From positions 1-64,000 of the forward strand of contig NZ_MORL01000023.1 of assembly GCF_001870735.1 (NCBI RefSeq): a DNA stretch of 64,000 nt. The letters run 5' to 3'. Positions 42,946 through 51,686 of this stretch are shown here, piece after piece; positions within the stretch are counted from its first letter, which is position 1; every line of letters begins with the position of its first letter. A program made the position numbers and the translations under genes. The DNA comes from Arsenicibacter rosenii. Its GTDB lineage: Bacteria; Bacteroidota; Bacteroidia; Cytophagales; Spirosomataceae. Below the pieces are notes generated by a model. It saw only the letters and a list, made by a program, of their open reading frames with translations, was not told the origin of the DNA and ran no database searches.

Positions 42946-43197
42946 ATGAAAGGTCTTTTGAGCAAAGGGGTATTAGTAGCCGCAGTTCTGTCGCTGGCCT
43001 CTTGTGATTATCAGAAAAATAATACGATTAAGCAGACGGATGTTCGCGAAGGCGACCCATATGTATACGGTGTTCATAAAGACTCTGCTGCTGTTCAGTC
43101 GAAATACAAATACACCCCCCGTCCGGAACTGGAGGAGCGTACACAGAAAATCCGCGAGAAATTATTCGGCGCCGGCACAATTAACCAGGGTGCTTAA
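42946..43197 (+). CDS. Small conserved lipoprotein
   Basis: An 83-residue lipoprotein with the signal MKGLLSKGVLVAAVLSLASC and lipobox LASC. The mature part is charged (DYQKNNTIKQTDVREGDPYVYGV…ELEERTQKIREKLFGAG) with a likely C-terminal helix. No family recognised. It has its own promoter and a strong terminator, so it is a single-gene unit and likely well expressed. Confidence 0.75.
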   Translation: MKGLLSKGVLVAAVLSLASCDYQKNNTIKQTDVREGDPYVYGVHKDSAAVQSKYKYTPRPELEERTQKIREKLFGAGTINQGA

Positions 43198-43239
43198 GCG
43201 AAAAGCCTTGGCCCGATTAGCTCAGATATAAATTCTCCG

Positions 43240-43276
43240 AAGCGATGCATCTGGATAATCCATGCATCGCTTTTTT
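43240..43276 (+). terminator. Terminator of the small lipoprotein gene
   Basis: AAGCGATGCAT (43240-43250) pairs with ATGCATCGCTT (43262-43272), with an inner GGAT/ATCC and a following T-run. Confidence 0.85.
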
Positions 43277-43405
43277 ATTTACCCGCGGCTGAATTTAGTG
43301 AGCGGTGTAGGTGAGTATAACTTTTTTGCGTTACTTTACCGGCTGATTATTATTCAGTTGTAGGATTTTTCCGATATATCTACGTAAGATACTGTCTAAT
43401 TTACT

Positions 43406-44479
43406 ATGAACGTTGCACTCATCACAGGTTCAGCTGGTTTGATCGGTAGTGAATCTGTTGCCTTTTTCTCAGATAAATTTGATGTTGTTGTCGGAATCGA
43501 CAACAACATGCGCCAATATTTCTTCGGTCAGGATGGCTCAACCGAATGGAATCGCAACCGCTTGCAGGATGCCTATCCGAACTACCAGCACCGTGTGGCT
43601 GATATCCGTGAAGTATCGCAGCTGGAACCGATCTTCAAAGAGTTCGGCGCCGATATTAAACTGATCGTTCATACAGCGGCTCAGCCTTCACACGACTGGG
43701 CAGCCCGCGAACCGTTTACTGATTTCTCAGTGAACGCTAACGGCACGCTGAACCTGCTCGAAATGACGCGTCAGAACTGTCCGGAAGCGGTTTTCATCTT
43801 TACGTCAACCAACAAGGTATACGGGGATAATCCGAACTTCCTGCCGCTGATCGAAACCGAAACCCGCTGGGAAATCGATCAGAATCATCCATACTTCGAA
43901 AACGGTATCGATGAATTCATGAGCCTCGACCACACTAAGCACTCGCTGTTTGGTGCCTCAAAGGTAGCAGCAGATATTCTGGTGCAGGAATACGGCCGTT
44001 ATTTCGGTATGAACACCGGTGTATTCCGCGGTGGCTGTCTGACCGGCCCTAATCACTCAGGTGCACAGCTGCACGGTTTCCTGAGCTACCTGATGAAGTG
44101 TGCCATTACCGGCAATCACTATACCATCTTCGGTTATAAAGGCAAACAGGTACGCGATAACATCCATAGCTGGGATCTGGTAAATATGTTCTGGCACTTC
44201 TACCAGAACCCGCGTCCGGGCGAAGTATACAACGCAGGCGGTGGCCGTCATGCCAACTGTTCGATGCTCGAAGCCATTACGGTATGCGAGCAGATCAGCG
44301 GCAATAAAATGAATTACAGCTATTCAGAAACAAACCGGATCGGTGATCACATCTGGTATATTTCTGACCTGAGCAAGTTCAAGGCCCACTATCCGGACTG
44401 GAACTGGACATACGATTTAACACAGACGCTGGCTCAGATTCACGACAGCATGGTTGCCCGGCTGGCCGTGACGAAATAG
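43406..44479 (+). CDS. NAD-dependent sugar epimerase/dehydratase (CDP-paratose 2-epimerase-like)
   Basis: A 357-residue extended SDR enzyme. The Rossmann loop is [14 protein letters not shown], then [10 protein letters not shown] and [12 protein letters not shown] (Ser134/Thr135). It resembles CDP-paratose/tyvelose 2-epimerases and acts on a nucleotide sugar. At the catalytic YxxxK position the sequence is LFGASK, so Phe182 replaces Tyr while Lys186 is kept. This may be a feature of its subfamily or mean another residue serves. It is the first gene of a surface-glycan cluster and is followed by its own terminator. Confidence 0.8.
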   Translation: MNVALITGSAGLIGSESVAFFSDKFDVVVGIDNNMRQYFFGQDGSTEWNRNRLQDAYPNYQHRVADIREVSQLEPIFKEFGADIKLIVHTAAQPSHDWAAREPFTDFSVNANGTLNLLEMTRQNCPEAVFIFTSTNKVYGDNPNFLPLIETETRWEIDQNHPYFENGIDEFMSLDHTKHSLFGASKVAADILVQEYGRYFGMNTGVFRGGCLTGPNHSGAQLHGFLSYLMKCAITGNHYTIFGYKGKQVRDNIHSWDLVNMFWHFYQNPRPGEVYNAGGGRHANCSMLEAITVCEQISGNKMNYSYSETNRIGDHIWYISDLSKFKAHYPDWNWTYDLTQTLAQIHDSMVARLAVTK

Positions 44480-44497
44480 CCGCCTGTTGTTCTCACT

Positions 44498-44527
44498 AAA
44501 TGTCAGCCTGTGCAGGCTGACATTTTT
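44498..44527 (+). terminator. Terminator of the epimerase gene
   Basis: TGTCAGCCTG (44501-44510) pairs with CAGGCTGACA (44513-44522), followed by a six-T run. A GTG at 44510 that could extend the next gene lies inside this hairpin, which argues against that start. Confidence 0.85.
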
Positions 44528-44569
44528 TATGCTAGCTATACAGATATAAAACCGGTTTTACCAGCGTAT

Positions 44570-46249
44570 ATGCCCCATTTCGACACCTATCCTGTTGCCT
44601 ATTCTTTTCCTGTCTATGCCTTATGCTGGGCCCTGCTCTGGCTGGCTACCCGGCCAAACAGCCGCTGGTTCCTGCCTTGTGCCTTTGCCCTGCTCTTTCT
44701 GCTGCGGCTACCCGGCATTGTTTTTAACGGCGAAATCAACCCTGATGAAAGCCAGATGATTACCCAGGGCATGACATTGGCACAGGATCCCGTTTATTTC
44801 CGCTCGGTCGACGGAACAACGGGCGGGCCGCTGGATAGTTATTTTCTGGTTATTCCCGGCTGGTTTGGTTTGCCGGCTGACTTCATAACGGCTCATTTCT
44901 GCGCATTCCTGCTGGTGGCCTTAAGTTTCGGACTTATTTTTATGGCCGTTCGCCAATGGTTTGGCCGACAGGCAGCCCAACTGGCTGTACTCCCCTTTAT
45001 TTTCCTGCTCGGGCTTACGCAGAACGGCGACTTTATCCATTACAACAGTGAGCTGATTGCCATCTGCCTGCTTGGAGGTGCGTACCTGCTGTATGCCCGG
45101 CAAACGGCCCAAAGCCTGCCGTCGCTTGCTTCTTTAGGGCTCATGGGTTTTCTGCTCGGTATGGTTCCGTTCGGTAAACTACAGGGGGTTCCGTTAGCGG
45201 CCGTTACCGGCCTTTTTGCCGCTGTTGATATACTTCTGCGGGTAAATATCACCGTTGCCGGTAAAGTCAAACGCGTGGGTGCGCTGGTGGCTGGCGGCCT
45301 TGCGTTTCCGGCGCTGTTTACGGTATTTATGTGGAGTACCGGCATGCTGTCCGACTTTGTTACCTTCTATATTCAGGGCAATTTCAACTATGCCAGCGGC
45401 GGCGATCCGATTCAGAACCTGTTGAACCTGCCCCGCTTTTTCCGGAAAGGCACCGAATTCGAATGGCTTGTCTATCTGACGCTTGCGTTGTTCTTTACAG
45501 CGCTTACGGTTTACATAACTGCCCGCAGACAAACGAGCGAAACGGCTAAGACCTGGCAGCGTCATGCGTTTATCCTGACCCTGCTCGCTGCCACCTTATA
45601 TGCCATCACTAAAACAGGCTCCGAATACGTCCATTACCTCTATTTTCTGATGGGCCCGCTGTGTTTACTAGCTGGTTTTAGCTGGGCCAACCTGCCGGAA
45701 AAAACAACTCCCTACCGGTTGGGTTTAGGTTTTATGGCTATTTATCTGATTGGTTTTGCCGGTCAAATGATCTGGAATTACCGTCACGGAATTGCACTAA
45801 ATCCCTACCCGACCGATCAGCAGGGCGGCTGGCGGCTCCCGCAATCAGATGTGGCGAAGGTGGTACGTCAATATGCGCAGCCGGGTGAAAAATTAGTGGT
45901 CTGGGGCTGGCGCTGCGATTACTATGTTCAGACGCAGATGCCCCAGGGGGTGGCCGAAAACCACACCATCCGCAGTACATTCGCCCATCCGATGCTGGGG
46001 GTTTACCAAAAGCGATATGCCCGTGATTTTAAGCGGTCGTTCCCGCCGGTTTTTGTTGATGCCGTTGGCTCTCAGAACCTATGGATGACCGATAAAAAAA
46101 CACAGGGATATGAGATTATTAAACCGCTGGCGGAATTTGTAAGAAAACATTATCAATTTGTGGGCATGGCCAACGACGCCCGCATTTTTGTGCGTAATGA
46201 TCGGATAAAAGCCCGGCCTCAACCGGTAGCTGACACTTCGATTAAGTAA
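44570..46249 (+). CDS. Polytopic membrane glycosyltransferase (GT39/ArnT-like)
   Basis: A 559-residue inner-membrane protein with about 10-12 helices and a soluble C-terminal domain (from about 420). The first periplasmic loop carries FNGEINPDESQMITQGM, the acidic pair typical of GT-C mannosyl- and arabinosyl-transferases using a polyprenyl-phosphate sugar. The acceptor is unknown; the neighbours suggest a surface glycan or glycoprotein. The ATG at 44570 is chosen because the longer frame starts inside the preceding terminator. Confidence 0.75.
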   Translation: MPHFDTYPVAYSFPVYALCWALLWLATRPNSRWFLPCAFALLFLLRLPGIVFNGEINPDESQMITQGMTLAQDPVYFRSVDGTTGGPLDSYFLVIPGWFGLPADFITAHFCAFLLVALSFGLIFMAVRQWFGRQAAQLAVLPFIFLLGLTQNGDFIHYNSELIAICLLGGAYLLYARQTAQSLPSLASLGLMGFLLGMVPFGKLQGVPLAAVTGLFAAVDILLRVNITVAGKVKRVGALVAGGLAFPALFTVFMWSTGMLSDFVTFYIQGNFNYASGGDPIQNLLNLPRFFRKGTEFEWLVYLTLALFFTALTVYITARRQTSETAKTWQRHAFILTLLAATLYAITKTGSEYVHYLYFLMGPLCLLAGFSWANLPEKTTPYRLGLGFMAIYLIGFAGQMIWNYRHGIALNPYPTDQQGGWRLPQSDVAKVVRQYAQPGEKLVVWGWRCDYYVQTQMPQGVAENHTIRSTFAHPMLGVYQKRYARDFKRSFPPVFVDAVGSQNLWMTDKKTQGYEIIKPLAEFVRKHYQFVGMANDARIFVRNDRIKARPQPVADTSIK

Positions 46250-46278
46250 ACGGCCATTCAGACAACTATTTTTACCTT

Positions 46279-46286
46279 TATTTTTG
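46279..46286 (+). promoter_or_regulatory. -7 element of the glycosidase-like gene
   Basis: TATTTTTG matches TAnnTTTG. It would start the transcript near 46291, downstream of a possible TTG start at 46284, and so supports the ATG at 46359. Confidence 0.45.
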
Positions 46287-46358
46287 TACGTCCCTTACCA
46301 GACGTATAGTTTTATTAACTTCATTTCTTACCCTACCGGTAAGAACGCTTTTCGCAAC

Positions 46359-47297
46359 ATGTGGACAAAAAAAGGCCTTATCTATAAGCCGGACGGCTCA
46401 ATGGCGTTCAGCCAGACGCATGCTCAGGTACCATTCGGATTCCCGCTTGATGAAAACCGCCTGCGCGTTTATTTCTCAACCCGCGACAAGGATATTCAGT
46501 CGGCAACATCATTTGTTGAGCTCGATGCTAACGATTTTAATAACATTCTGTATGTCCACGATAAACCTTGTATAACAAAAGGTGCGGTCGGGATGTTTGA
46601 CGAATCAGGTGCCATGCCTTCGTGGTTTTTACGCGTCGGCGACGAAATCTGGTTGTACTATACCGGCTGGAACCGCAGCGAAACCGCTTCATATCGGCTG
46701 GGTATTGGCCTGGCCGTCAGCCGTGACAATGGCCTGACGTTTGAGCGGATGTTCGACGGTCCGCTACTGGACCGGTATATCTTCGATCAGGTCTGGGTTG
46801 CACAGCCTTGTGTAATCCGCGAACGCGACGACTACTGGCGCATGTGGTACCTCTCCTGCACCAAAATTGAAGTCATTAACGGCCATCCGGAGCCGTTCTA
46901 TGACGTAAAATATGCCGAATCAACTGATGGTATTCACTGGACACGCACCGGCAACGTGTGTGTGGGTTATGATGAATTTACCGATGCCATTGGCCGGCCA
47001 ACTGTTTTCAAAGACGGCGACTTGTACAAAATGTACTTCTCGTACCGGAATGCCACCAATTACCGGACAGATGTAAAACGCAGCTATCGGATCGGTTATG
47101 CCGAATCGACAGACGGCATCAACTGGACGCGTAAGGACGAACTGGCCGGCATTGCCCGTTCTGAAGACGGATGGGATTCGCTCATGATGGATTATTGCCA
47201 TATTTTTAACCATAACGGACAGTGGACTATGTTTTATAACGGTAACGGATTCGGCGCTTCCGGATTTGGCTATGCCGTTATGGATCAGTCTGTTTAA
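46359..47297 (+). CDS. Five-bladed beta-propeller glycosidase-like protein
   Basis: A 312-residue protein with repeated blade motifs: MPSWFLRVGDEIWLYYTGWN, RLGIGLAVSRDNGLTFE, DVKYAESTDGIHWTR, RIGYAESTDGINWTRKD and MFYNGNGFGASGFGYAVM. This is the GH43/GH32/GH130-type propeller, often an arabinan, fructan or mannoside-acting enzyme. No signal peptide, so it may act on cytoplasmic sugar intermediates. The substrate is unknown. It lies between a GT-C transferase and an oxygenase-like gene in the glycan cluster. Confidence 0.7.
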   Translation: MWTKKGLIYKPDGSMAFSQTHAQVPFGFPLDENRLRVYFSTRDKDIQSATSFVELDANDFNNILYVHDKPCITKGAVGMFDESGAMPSWFLRVGDEIWLYYTGWNRSETASYRLGIGLAVSRDNGLTFERMFDGPLLDRYIFDQVWVAQPCVIRERDDYWRMWYLSCTKIEVINGHPEPFYDVKYAESTDGIHWTRTGNVCVGYDEFTDAIGRPTVFKDGDLYKMYFSYRNATNYRTDVKRSYRIGYAESTDGINWTRKDELAGIARSEDGWDSLMMDYCHIFNHNGQWTMFYNGNGFGASGFGYAVMDQSV

Positions 47298-47413
47298 CTG
47301 CTTCTTTCGTAAGCTTTTTGCTTCCCGACAGCCTGATCCGCTATGGTAAGTTTTAAGTCTGAAATTTGCATTTTTACCTGAAGCATCCTACTTTGCTTTA
47401 AATCCGAAGTGTC

Positions 47414-48235
47414 ATGAAAGAGCTTTCGAAGTATTTAATTTCAGTTAATGCCACCTTCGTAAACGGAGAGATCGTGCCTGAGATTCCCTACGAAGAGATA
47501 ATGCGCTTAGTCAATGAGCCTAAGATAGTTATTGTAAAATCAGGCATTCCGGAACATCTGCTGAAAAACGTTATTGAATCAACATGGTCCTGGAGCCAGC
47601 GGGTGCCGGCTTCTGAAGTACCCGACACGTTCGACAATAACCAGCATAAACGCAGATTGCACATTGCCAGGATTCAGCAGGCACCGCAGCTTTTTCATGA
47701 CCACACCTTCGATGCGATCAAAGACCTGGAAGGTTCGTTTAAAGAAACATTATTAACGGTTTTCGATCCGCTTCGTACGTTCTGGAATAATCTGACAGGC
47801 AATAAGGAAGAATACGGAATACGGAAAGGCCAGCCTTATTTTCATCCGCAGGTAACGCATTACCCGCTGGGAGGTAGTTTTTTCGGCCGGCACTGGCACC
47901 CGCTGAATCCGCAGAAAGTCGGCACTATCCTGGCACTGAACAAATACGGCAGGGATTATCATTCGGGAGGTACCGGTTATATCATCAACGATACCGTTAT
48001 CGAAACGGAAGGCTTCCAGGATGTAGGCGATATTATTCTTTTCCGGTATGACCTGCCGCATTGGGTAAGCCCGTCCAGCTTTGCCGACCGCTTCAACTGG
48101 AACGACCCGGCGGGCCGCTGGGTTGCCATTCTGCCGTTTTATGATCCGTGGGGGCAGCCGGCCGAACACGATGAACCACAGGGCTGGAAGCAGCATATTA
48201 ATGCCTCTAACGAACTAAACACCGTAGCGGTTTAA
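47414..48235 (+). CDS. Putative 2OG-Fe(II) oxygenase-like protein
   Basis: A 273-residue soluble protein. The region HYPLGGSFFGRHWHPLNPQKVGTILALNKYGRDYHSGGTGYI, followed by GDIILFRYDLPHWVSPSS, has the spacing of a double-stranded beta-helix with metal-binding His residues and a later His, as in phytanoyl-CoA-type dioxygenases. The classic HxD is not clear, so metal dependence is uncertain. Placed between glycan genes, it may hydroxylate or modify a sugar or lipid intermediate. Start ATG as shown; family assignment is tentative. Confidence 0.5.
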   Translation: MKELSKYLISVNATFVNGEIVPEIPYEEIMRLVNEPKIVIVKSGIPEHLLKNVIESTWSWSQRVPASEVPDTFDNNQHKRRLHIARIQQAPQLFHDHTFDAIKDLEGSFKETLLTVFDPLRTFWNNLTGNKEEYGIRKGQPYFHPQVTHYPLGGSFFGRHWHPLNPQKVGTILALNKYGRDYHSGGTGYIINDTVIETEGFQDVGDIILFRYDLPHWVSPSSFADRFNWNDPAGRWVAILPFYDPWGQPAEHDEPQGWKQHINASNELNTVAV

Positions 48236-48311
48236 GTCAAATACATCAGCGAAACGGATGGGGCGACTATCCGTTTCGTCATATACACTAAACAATACCC
48301 TGTAATTCAAT

Positions 48312-48319
48312 TACCTTTG
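48312..48319 (+). promoter_or_regulatory. -7 element of the two-gene glycosyltransferase unit
   Basis: TACCTTTG matches TAnnTTTG and lies about 35 nt before the ATG at 48354. Confidence 0.4.
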
Positions 48320-48353
48320 TACTTTATTTTACCAAAGGCCTGATTGCCGGGGA

Positions 48354-49343
48354 ATGATTATGATCAAGGTTAGCGTAACCATAATTACATATAATCAGAA
48401 AAACTTTATCCGGAAGGCTATCGACAGCGCTTTGGCGCAGCAAACCAATTTCCCGTTTGAAATTCTGGTTGGTGATGATTGCTCGACGGATGGAACACGG
48501 GAAATTATTCAGGAATACGAGCGCCTCTATCCCGGAAAAGTCATCGGCGTATTACAGGACCGCAACCTGGGGATGAACGGCGGACTCAACTGCCTGGCAA
48601 CCCTGAAAAAGGTACGGGGCGAATACTATGCCCTCATGGACGGTGATGATTACTGGACAGATCCGCTCAAACTACAGAAACAAGCTGACTTTCTGGACGC
48701 TCATCCGGATTATTCCATGGCGTTTCATAACGCCCTGATCACGTATGAAGACGGTACGCCTTCGCACCTGCTCAACGGACCGGTGATGAAACCGTTTTAT
48801 ACGCTGGATGATCTGATCGGTGAAGACGAAATCTGGTTTATGGCGACCTCCAGTTCGATGTTCCGGAAACTGATTGACGAATATCCGCAGTGGTTTAAAG
48901 AATCGTCGAGCGGCGATATTCCACGGATTATTCTGAAGGCAAAACTCGGTCCGATCGGTTATCAGCCGGATGTGATGTCAGTATACCGGAAAAACCGGGG
49001 CGGAGCCAGTTACGCCGATAACTATCAGGATGAAAAATTTCTGCGCAACCGGATTGCCATGTACAGCGCTATCAATAAAGAGCTGAACTATAAGTATGAC
49101 CATGTGATGCGGAAGAATATCGCCCGGTATTACCGGATGATGCTTGACTCAAAACAATACAGGGGCCATTATTTTAAGCAGCTCGGCTGCGCACTGACCT
49201 GGCTGAACCTGGCTCAGCCCGAATGGCAGAAGGCGAAGGAAATAATCAGGGATTATATTGTCCCCCGGCCTTTAATGAAGATTTACAGTACGATACGATT
49301 AATGCCATACCGTACCAAACGAGCTTACCGGACTCAGAAATAG
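48354..49343 (+). CDS. Glycosyltransferase family 2
   Basis: A 329-residue GT-A transferase: VSVTIITYNQKNFIRKAIDSAL, LVGDDCSTDGT and the DxD-like ALMDGDDYWTDPLKLQKQ are clear. The C-terminal half is helical and basic and probably contacts the membrane. Donor and acceptor are unknown. The next glycosyltransferase starts 10 bp after its stop, so they form one unit. A second ATG two codons in is also possible. Confidence 0.85.
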   Translation: MIMIKVSVTIITYNQKNFIRKAIDSALAQQTNFPFEILVGDDCSTDGTREIIQEYERLYPGKVIGVLQDRNLGMNGGLNCLATLKKVRGEYYALMDGDDYWTDPLKLQKQADFLDAHPDYSMAFHNALITYEDGTPSHLLNGPVMKPFYTLDDLIGEDEIWFMATSSSMFRKLIDEYPQWFKESSSGDIPRIILKAKLGPIGYQPDVMSVYRKNRGGASYADNYQDEKFLRNRIAMYSAINKELNYKYDHVMRKNIARYYRMMLDSKQYRGHYFKQLGCALTWLNLAQPEWQKAKEIIRDYIVPRPLMKIYSTIRLMPYRTKRAYRTQK

Positions 49344-49353
49344 ATCAAAAATC

Positions 49354-50121
49354 ATGAAACTAAGCGTTGTCATACCAGCCTATAACGAAGAAGAGTCGAT
49401 TACGCCAACGTTGCAGACACTGTACCAGACGTTAGCGAAACATGGCATTCCGCACGAAATCTGTGTGACGAATGATAACTCCAAAGACAACACGCTGGGT
49501 GTGCTGCAAAAGCTGTCGGAAGAGATTCCGACCCTGGTTTATTTCACGAATCCGGGACCGAACGGCTTTGGTTATGCGGTTCGCTATGGGCTGGAACGTT
49601 TCTCGGGCGATTGTGTAGCCGTTTTCATGGCCGACATGTCAGACGATCCGGAAGACCTGGTTAAATACTACAACAAAATGATGGAAACCGGTGTCGACGC
49701 CGTATTCGGGTCACGCTGGAGCAAAGGCGGCAAGGTAATCGACTACCCGCCGCTGAAGAAATTCATTAACCGGATTGCCAACGCCATTGTCCGGATGGTG
49801 ATGGGTATTAAGTACAACGATACTACCAACGCCTTTAAACTGTACAAACGCGCTACCATTGAAGGGGTTAAACCATTTCTGTCTCCGCACTTTAACCTGA
49901 CCATCGAACTACCGCTGAAGGCGATGGTACGCGGGTATACATACGCGGTTGTTCCCAACAGCTGGACCAACCGGAAATACGGCGAGTCGAAACTGAAAAT
50001 CAAGGAGATGGGTAGCCGGTATTTCTTTATCCTGATGTATTGCCTGATTGAGAAGTACTTCTCGCGCGGCGACTTCCGGAAAAAGGAAGCGACCAAACCA
50101 GCCGCTACTGTCAGCCGGTAG
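49354..50121 (+). CDS. Glycosyltransferase family 2 (dolichyl/polyprenyl-phosphate type)
   Basis: A 255-residue enzyme resembling polyprenyl-phosphate mannose or glucose synthases: LSVVIPAYNEEESITPTLQTL, TNDNSKDNTLGVL, FMADMSDDPEDLVKYY, GSRWSKGG and SWTNRKYGESKLKIKEMGSRYF. There are no C-terminal membrane helices. It may make the lipid-linked sugar used by the GT-C enzyme encoded upstream, a functional pairing inferred from family roles. It ends 1 bp before the convergent membrane protein gene. Confidence 0.82.
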   Translation: MKLSVVIPAYNEEESITPTLQTLYQTLAKHGIPHEICVTNDNSKDNTLGVLQKLSEEIPTLVYFTNPGPNGFGYAVRYGLERFSGDCVAVFMADMSDDPEDLVKYYNKMMETGVDAVFGSRWSKGGKVIDYPPLKKFINRIANAIVRMVMGIKYNDTTNAFKLYKRATIEGVKPFLSPHFNLTIELPLKAMVRGYTYAVVPNSWTNRKYGESKLKIKEMGSRYFFILMYCLIEKYFSRGDFRKKEATKPAATVSR

Positions 50122-50122
50122 T

Positions 50123-50563
50123 TCAGGCAAAGAAAGCCTTAATATGGGGAAGCTGGTAGATAACCAGTGTCTGCAATACGGCCCAGAAAGCTCCGCTTAA
50201 TAACATATAAAACAAGATCTGACGCAGGTGTACCCGAAAGGCAACGGCCAGTATGGTACCGCCGATGGGTGTTAAAATCACAGGCGTCAGGGCAGCGATC
50301 CCGACAATGCCGAATCGTTTCCAGACCCGTACTGCCAGCCGCGTACGCTTCGAAAAACGTTTCGGCTTTTCTTTTCGGATTCGCTGAAGCAGCGTTTGCA
50401 GGCCCTTACCGGCAAACGTAACGACCAGCACGCTCAGCATCATCCCGAAAACGGTACAGGCAGCCGTTTCAAGCCACGTCAGGCCAAACGCCAGGCCTGC
50501 CAGCGGACCGCCAATGAACTTTATCGTACTGGCCAGAATTACAGATATGTATTTAGCAATCAC
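50123..50563 (-). CDS. Small integral membrane protein
   Basis: A 146-residue protein with four hydrophobic segments separated by one basic loop (QRIRKEKPKRFSKRTRLAVRVW), resembling small multidrug-export or VTT-type membrane proteins. The segment FGIVGIAALTPVILTPIGGTILAVAF fits a re-entrant or helical hairpin as in that group. It starts with GTG. The function is unknown. It is convergent with the glycosyltransferase gene. Confidence 0.6.
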   Translation of the reverse strand: MIAKYISVILASTIKFIGGPLAGLAFGLTWLETAACTVFGMMLSVLVVTFAGKGLQTLLQRIRKEKPKRFSKRTRLAVRVWKRFGIVGIAALTPVILTPIGGTILAVAFRVHLRQILFYMLLSGAFWAVLQTLVIYQLPHIKAFFA

Positions 50564-50624
50564 TATGAATGACGATTTGCGGGTACGACAAAAAATCGTG
50601 ATTTCTTAATCGTACAATTAACGA

Positions 50625-51602
50625 ATGCCTGTTATTTCCTCCTCCTACTCCGGTCCGCCACGCTATTTATACAACGGCCATCTACAGACGGTTGTTCCGA
50701 GTATGTTCCGTAAGGTACCCGGCGTGGCGTATGAACGGGAGCGCCTGACGCTCTCCGACGGCGATTTTATCGACATCGACTGGCTGGAGCAACGCCCGAC
50801 AACAAACACGCCCCGTAAATTAGTCATTTTAACGCATGGTTTGGAAGGCGATAGCGGCCGGCATTACATCAAGGGCACAGCAAAGCTGTTTGCACAGCAC
50901 GGTTATGATGTGCTGGCGTGGAATTGCCGGTCGTGTAGCGGCGAAATGAATAAGGCGTTCCGGCTGTATAATCACGGCGAAATCGGGGACATCGGCGAAC
51001 TGATCCGCCATGCACTGCGTACGAAAGCCTACGAAAAGGTAGTGATGGTCGGGTATAGTATGGGAGGGAATATTACCCTGAAATACCTCGGCGTTCACGG
51101 CCGGGAGGCACCGGAGGTGATTCGGGGAGCCGTGGCCATATCGTCGCCCTGTGATCTGATGGCCAGCGCCAAACTCCTCGACCAGCCGGCCAACAAACTG
51201 TACCGCAACCGGTTCATGAAAAAACTGCTGACTAAAATTCAGCAGAAAGCCGATTTGTTTCCGGGAAAACTGGATATGCAAAAAGTAGCTGATGTCGTTC
51301 TGTGGCGTGATTTTGACAATTTCTTTTCGGCTCCGCTCAACGGCTACCGCGATGCCGACGATTTTTACGAACAAGCCTCGGCCATCAATTTTATGCCGGG
51401 CATTACGCGTCCCGTGCTGGTGCTGAATGCCCAGAACGACCCGATTTTATCGCCGGAATGTGCGGCGACCGACCTCGCCCGGGCCCATCCGATGATTTTT
51501 GCCGAAACACCCCGAACCGGCGGCCACGTGGGTTTCCTCGCCTACCGCGACCCGCATACCTACGCCGAACGACGCGCACTGGCGTTTCTGGAGAGGGAAT
51601 AA
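50625..51602 (+). CDS. YheT-like alpha/beta hydrolase
   Basis: A 325-residue alpha/beta hydrolase of the YheT/ABHD1-3 family. The oxyanion motif LVILTHGLEGDSGRHYIKG and the nucleophile elbow VMVGYSMGGNITLKYLG (Ser) are clear, with Asp in LNAQNDPILSPE and His in TRTGGHVGFL completing the triad. Usually acts on lipid esters. Cytoplasmic or membrane-associated. Monocistronic, with a hairpin shared with convergent metB. Confidence 0.85.
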   Translation: MPVISSSYSGPPRYLYNGHLQTVVPSMFRKVPGVAYERERLTLSDGDFIDIDWLEQRPTTNTPRKLVILTHGLEGDSGRHYIKGTAKLFAQHGYDVLAWNCRSCSGEMNKAFRLYNHGEIGDIGELIRHALRTKAYEKVVMVGYSMGGNITLKYLGVHGREAPEVIRGAVAISSPCDLMASAKLLDQPANKLYRNRFMKKLLTKIQQKADLFPGKLDMQKVADVVLWRDFDNFFSAPLNGYRDADDFYEQASAINFMPGITRPVLVLNAQNDPILSPECAATDLARAHPMIFAETPRTGGHVGFLAYRDPHTYAERRALAFLERE

Positions 51603-51616
51603 ATCCTGTTTGATTC

Positions 51617-51680
51617 AACTCCCCGAAGCAGGGCAGCCCGGCGACCGTTCGCGGCTGCGGTTTAACAACTTCGGGGAGTT
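51617..51680. terminator. Convergent hairpin between the hydrolase and metB genes
   Basis: AACTCCCCGAAG (51617-51628) pairs with CTTCGGGGAGTT (51669-51680), enclosing 40 nt with smaller GC-rich hairpins. The outer AACTCCCC/GGGGAGTT arms are the same as in the tgt terminator. Confidence 0.6.
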
Positions 51681-51686
51681 TGCAAC

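Noticed and set aside
44510-44569. GTG start extending the GT-C enzyme
   Set aside because: The GTG lies inside the epimerase terminator hairpin; the ATG at 44570 gives a normal membrane-protein start.
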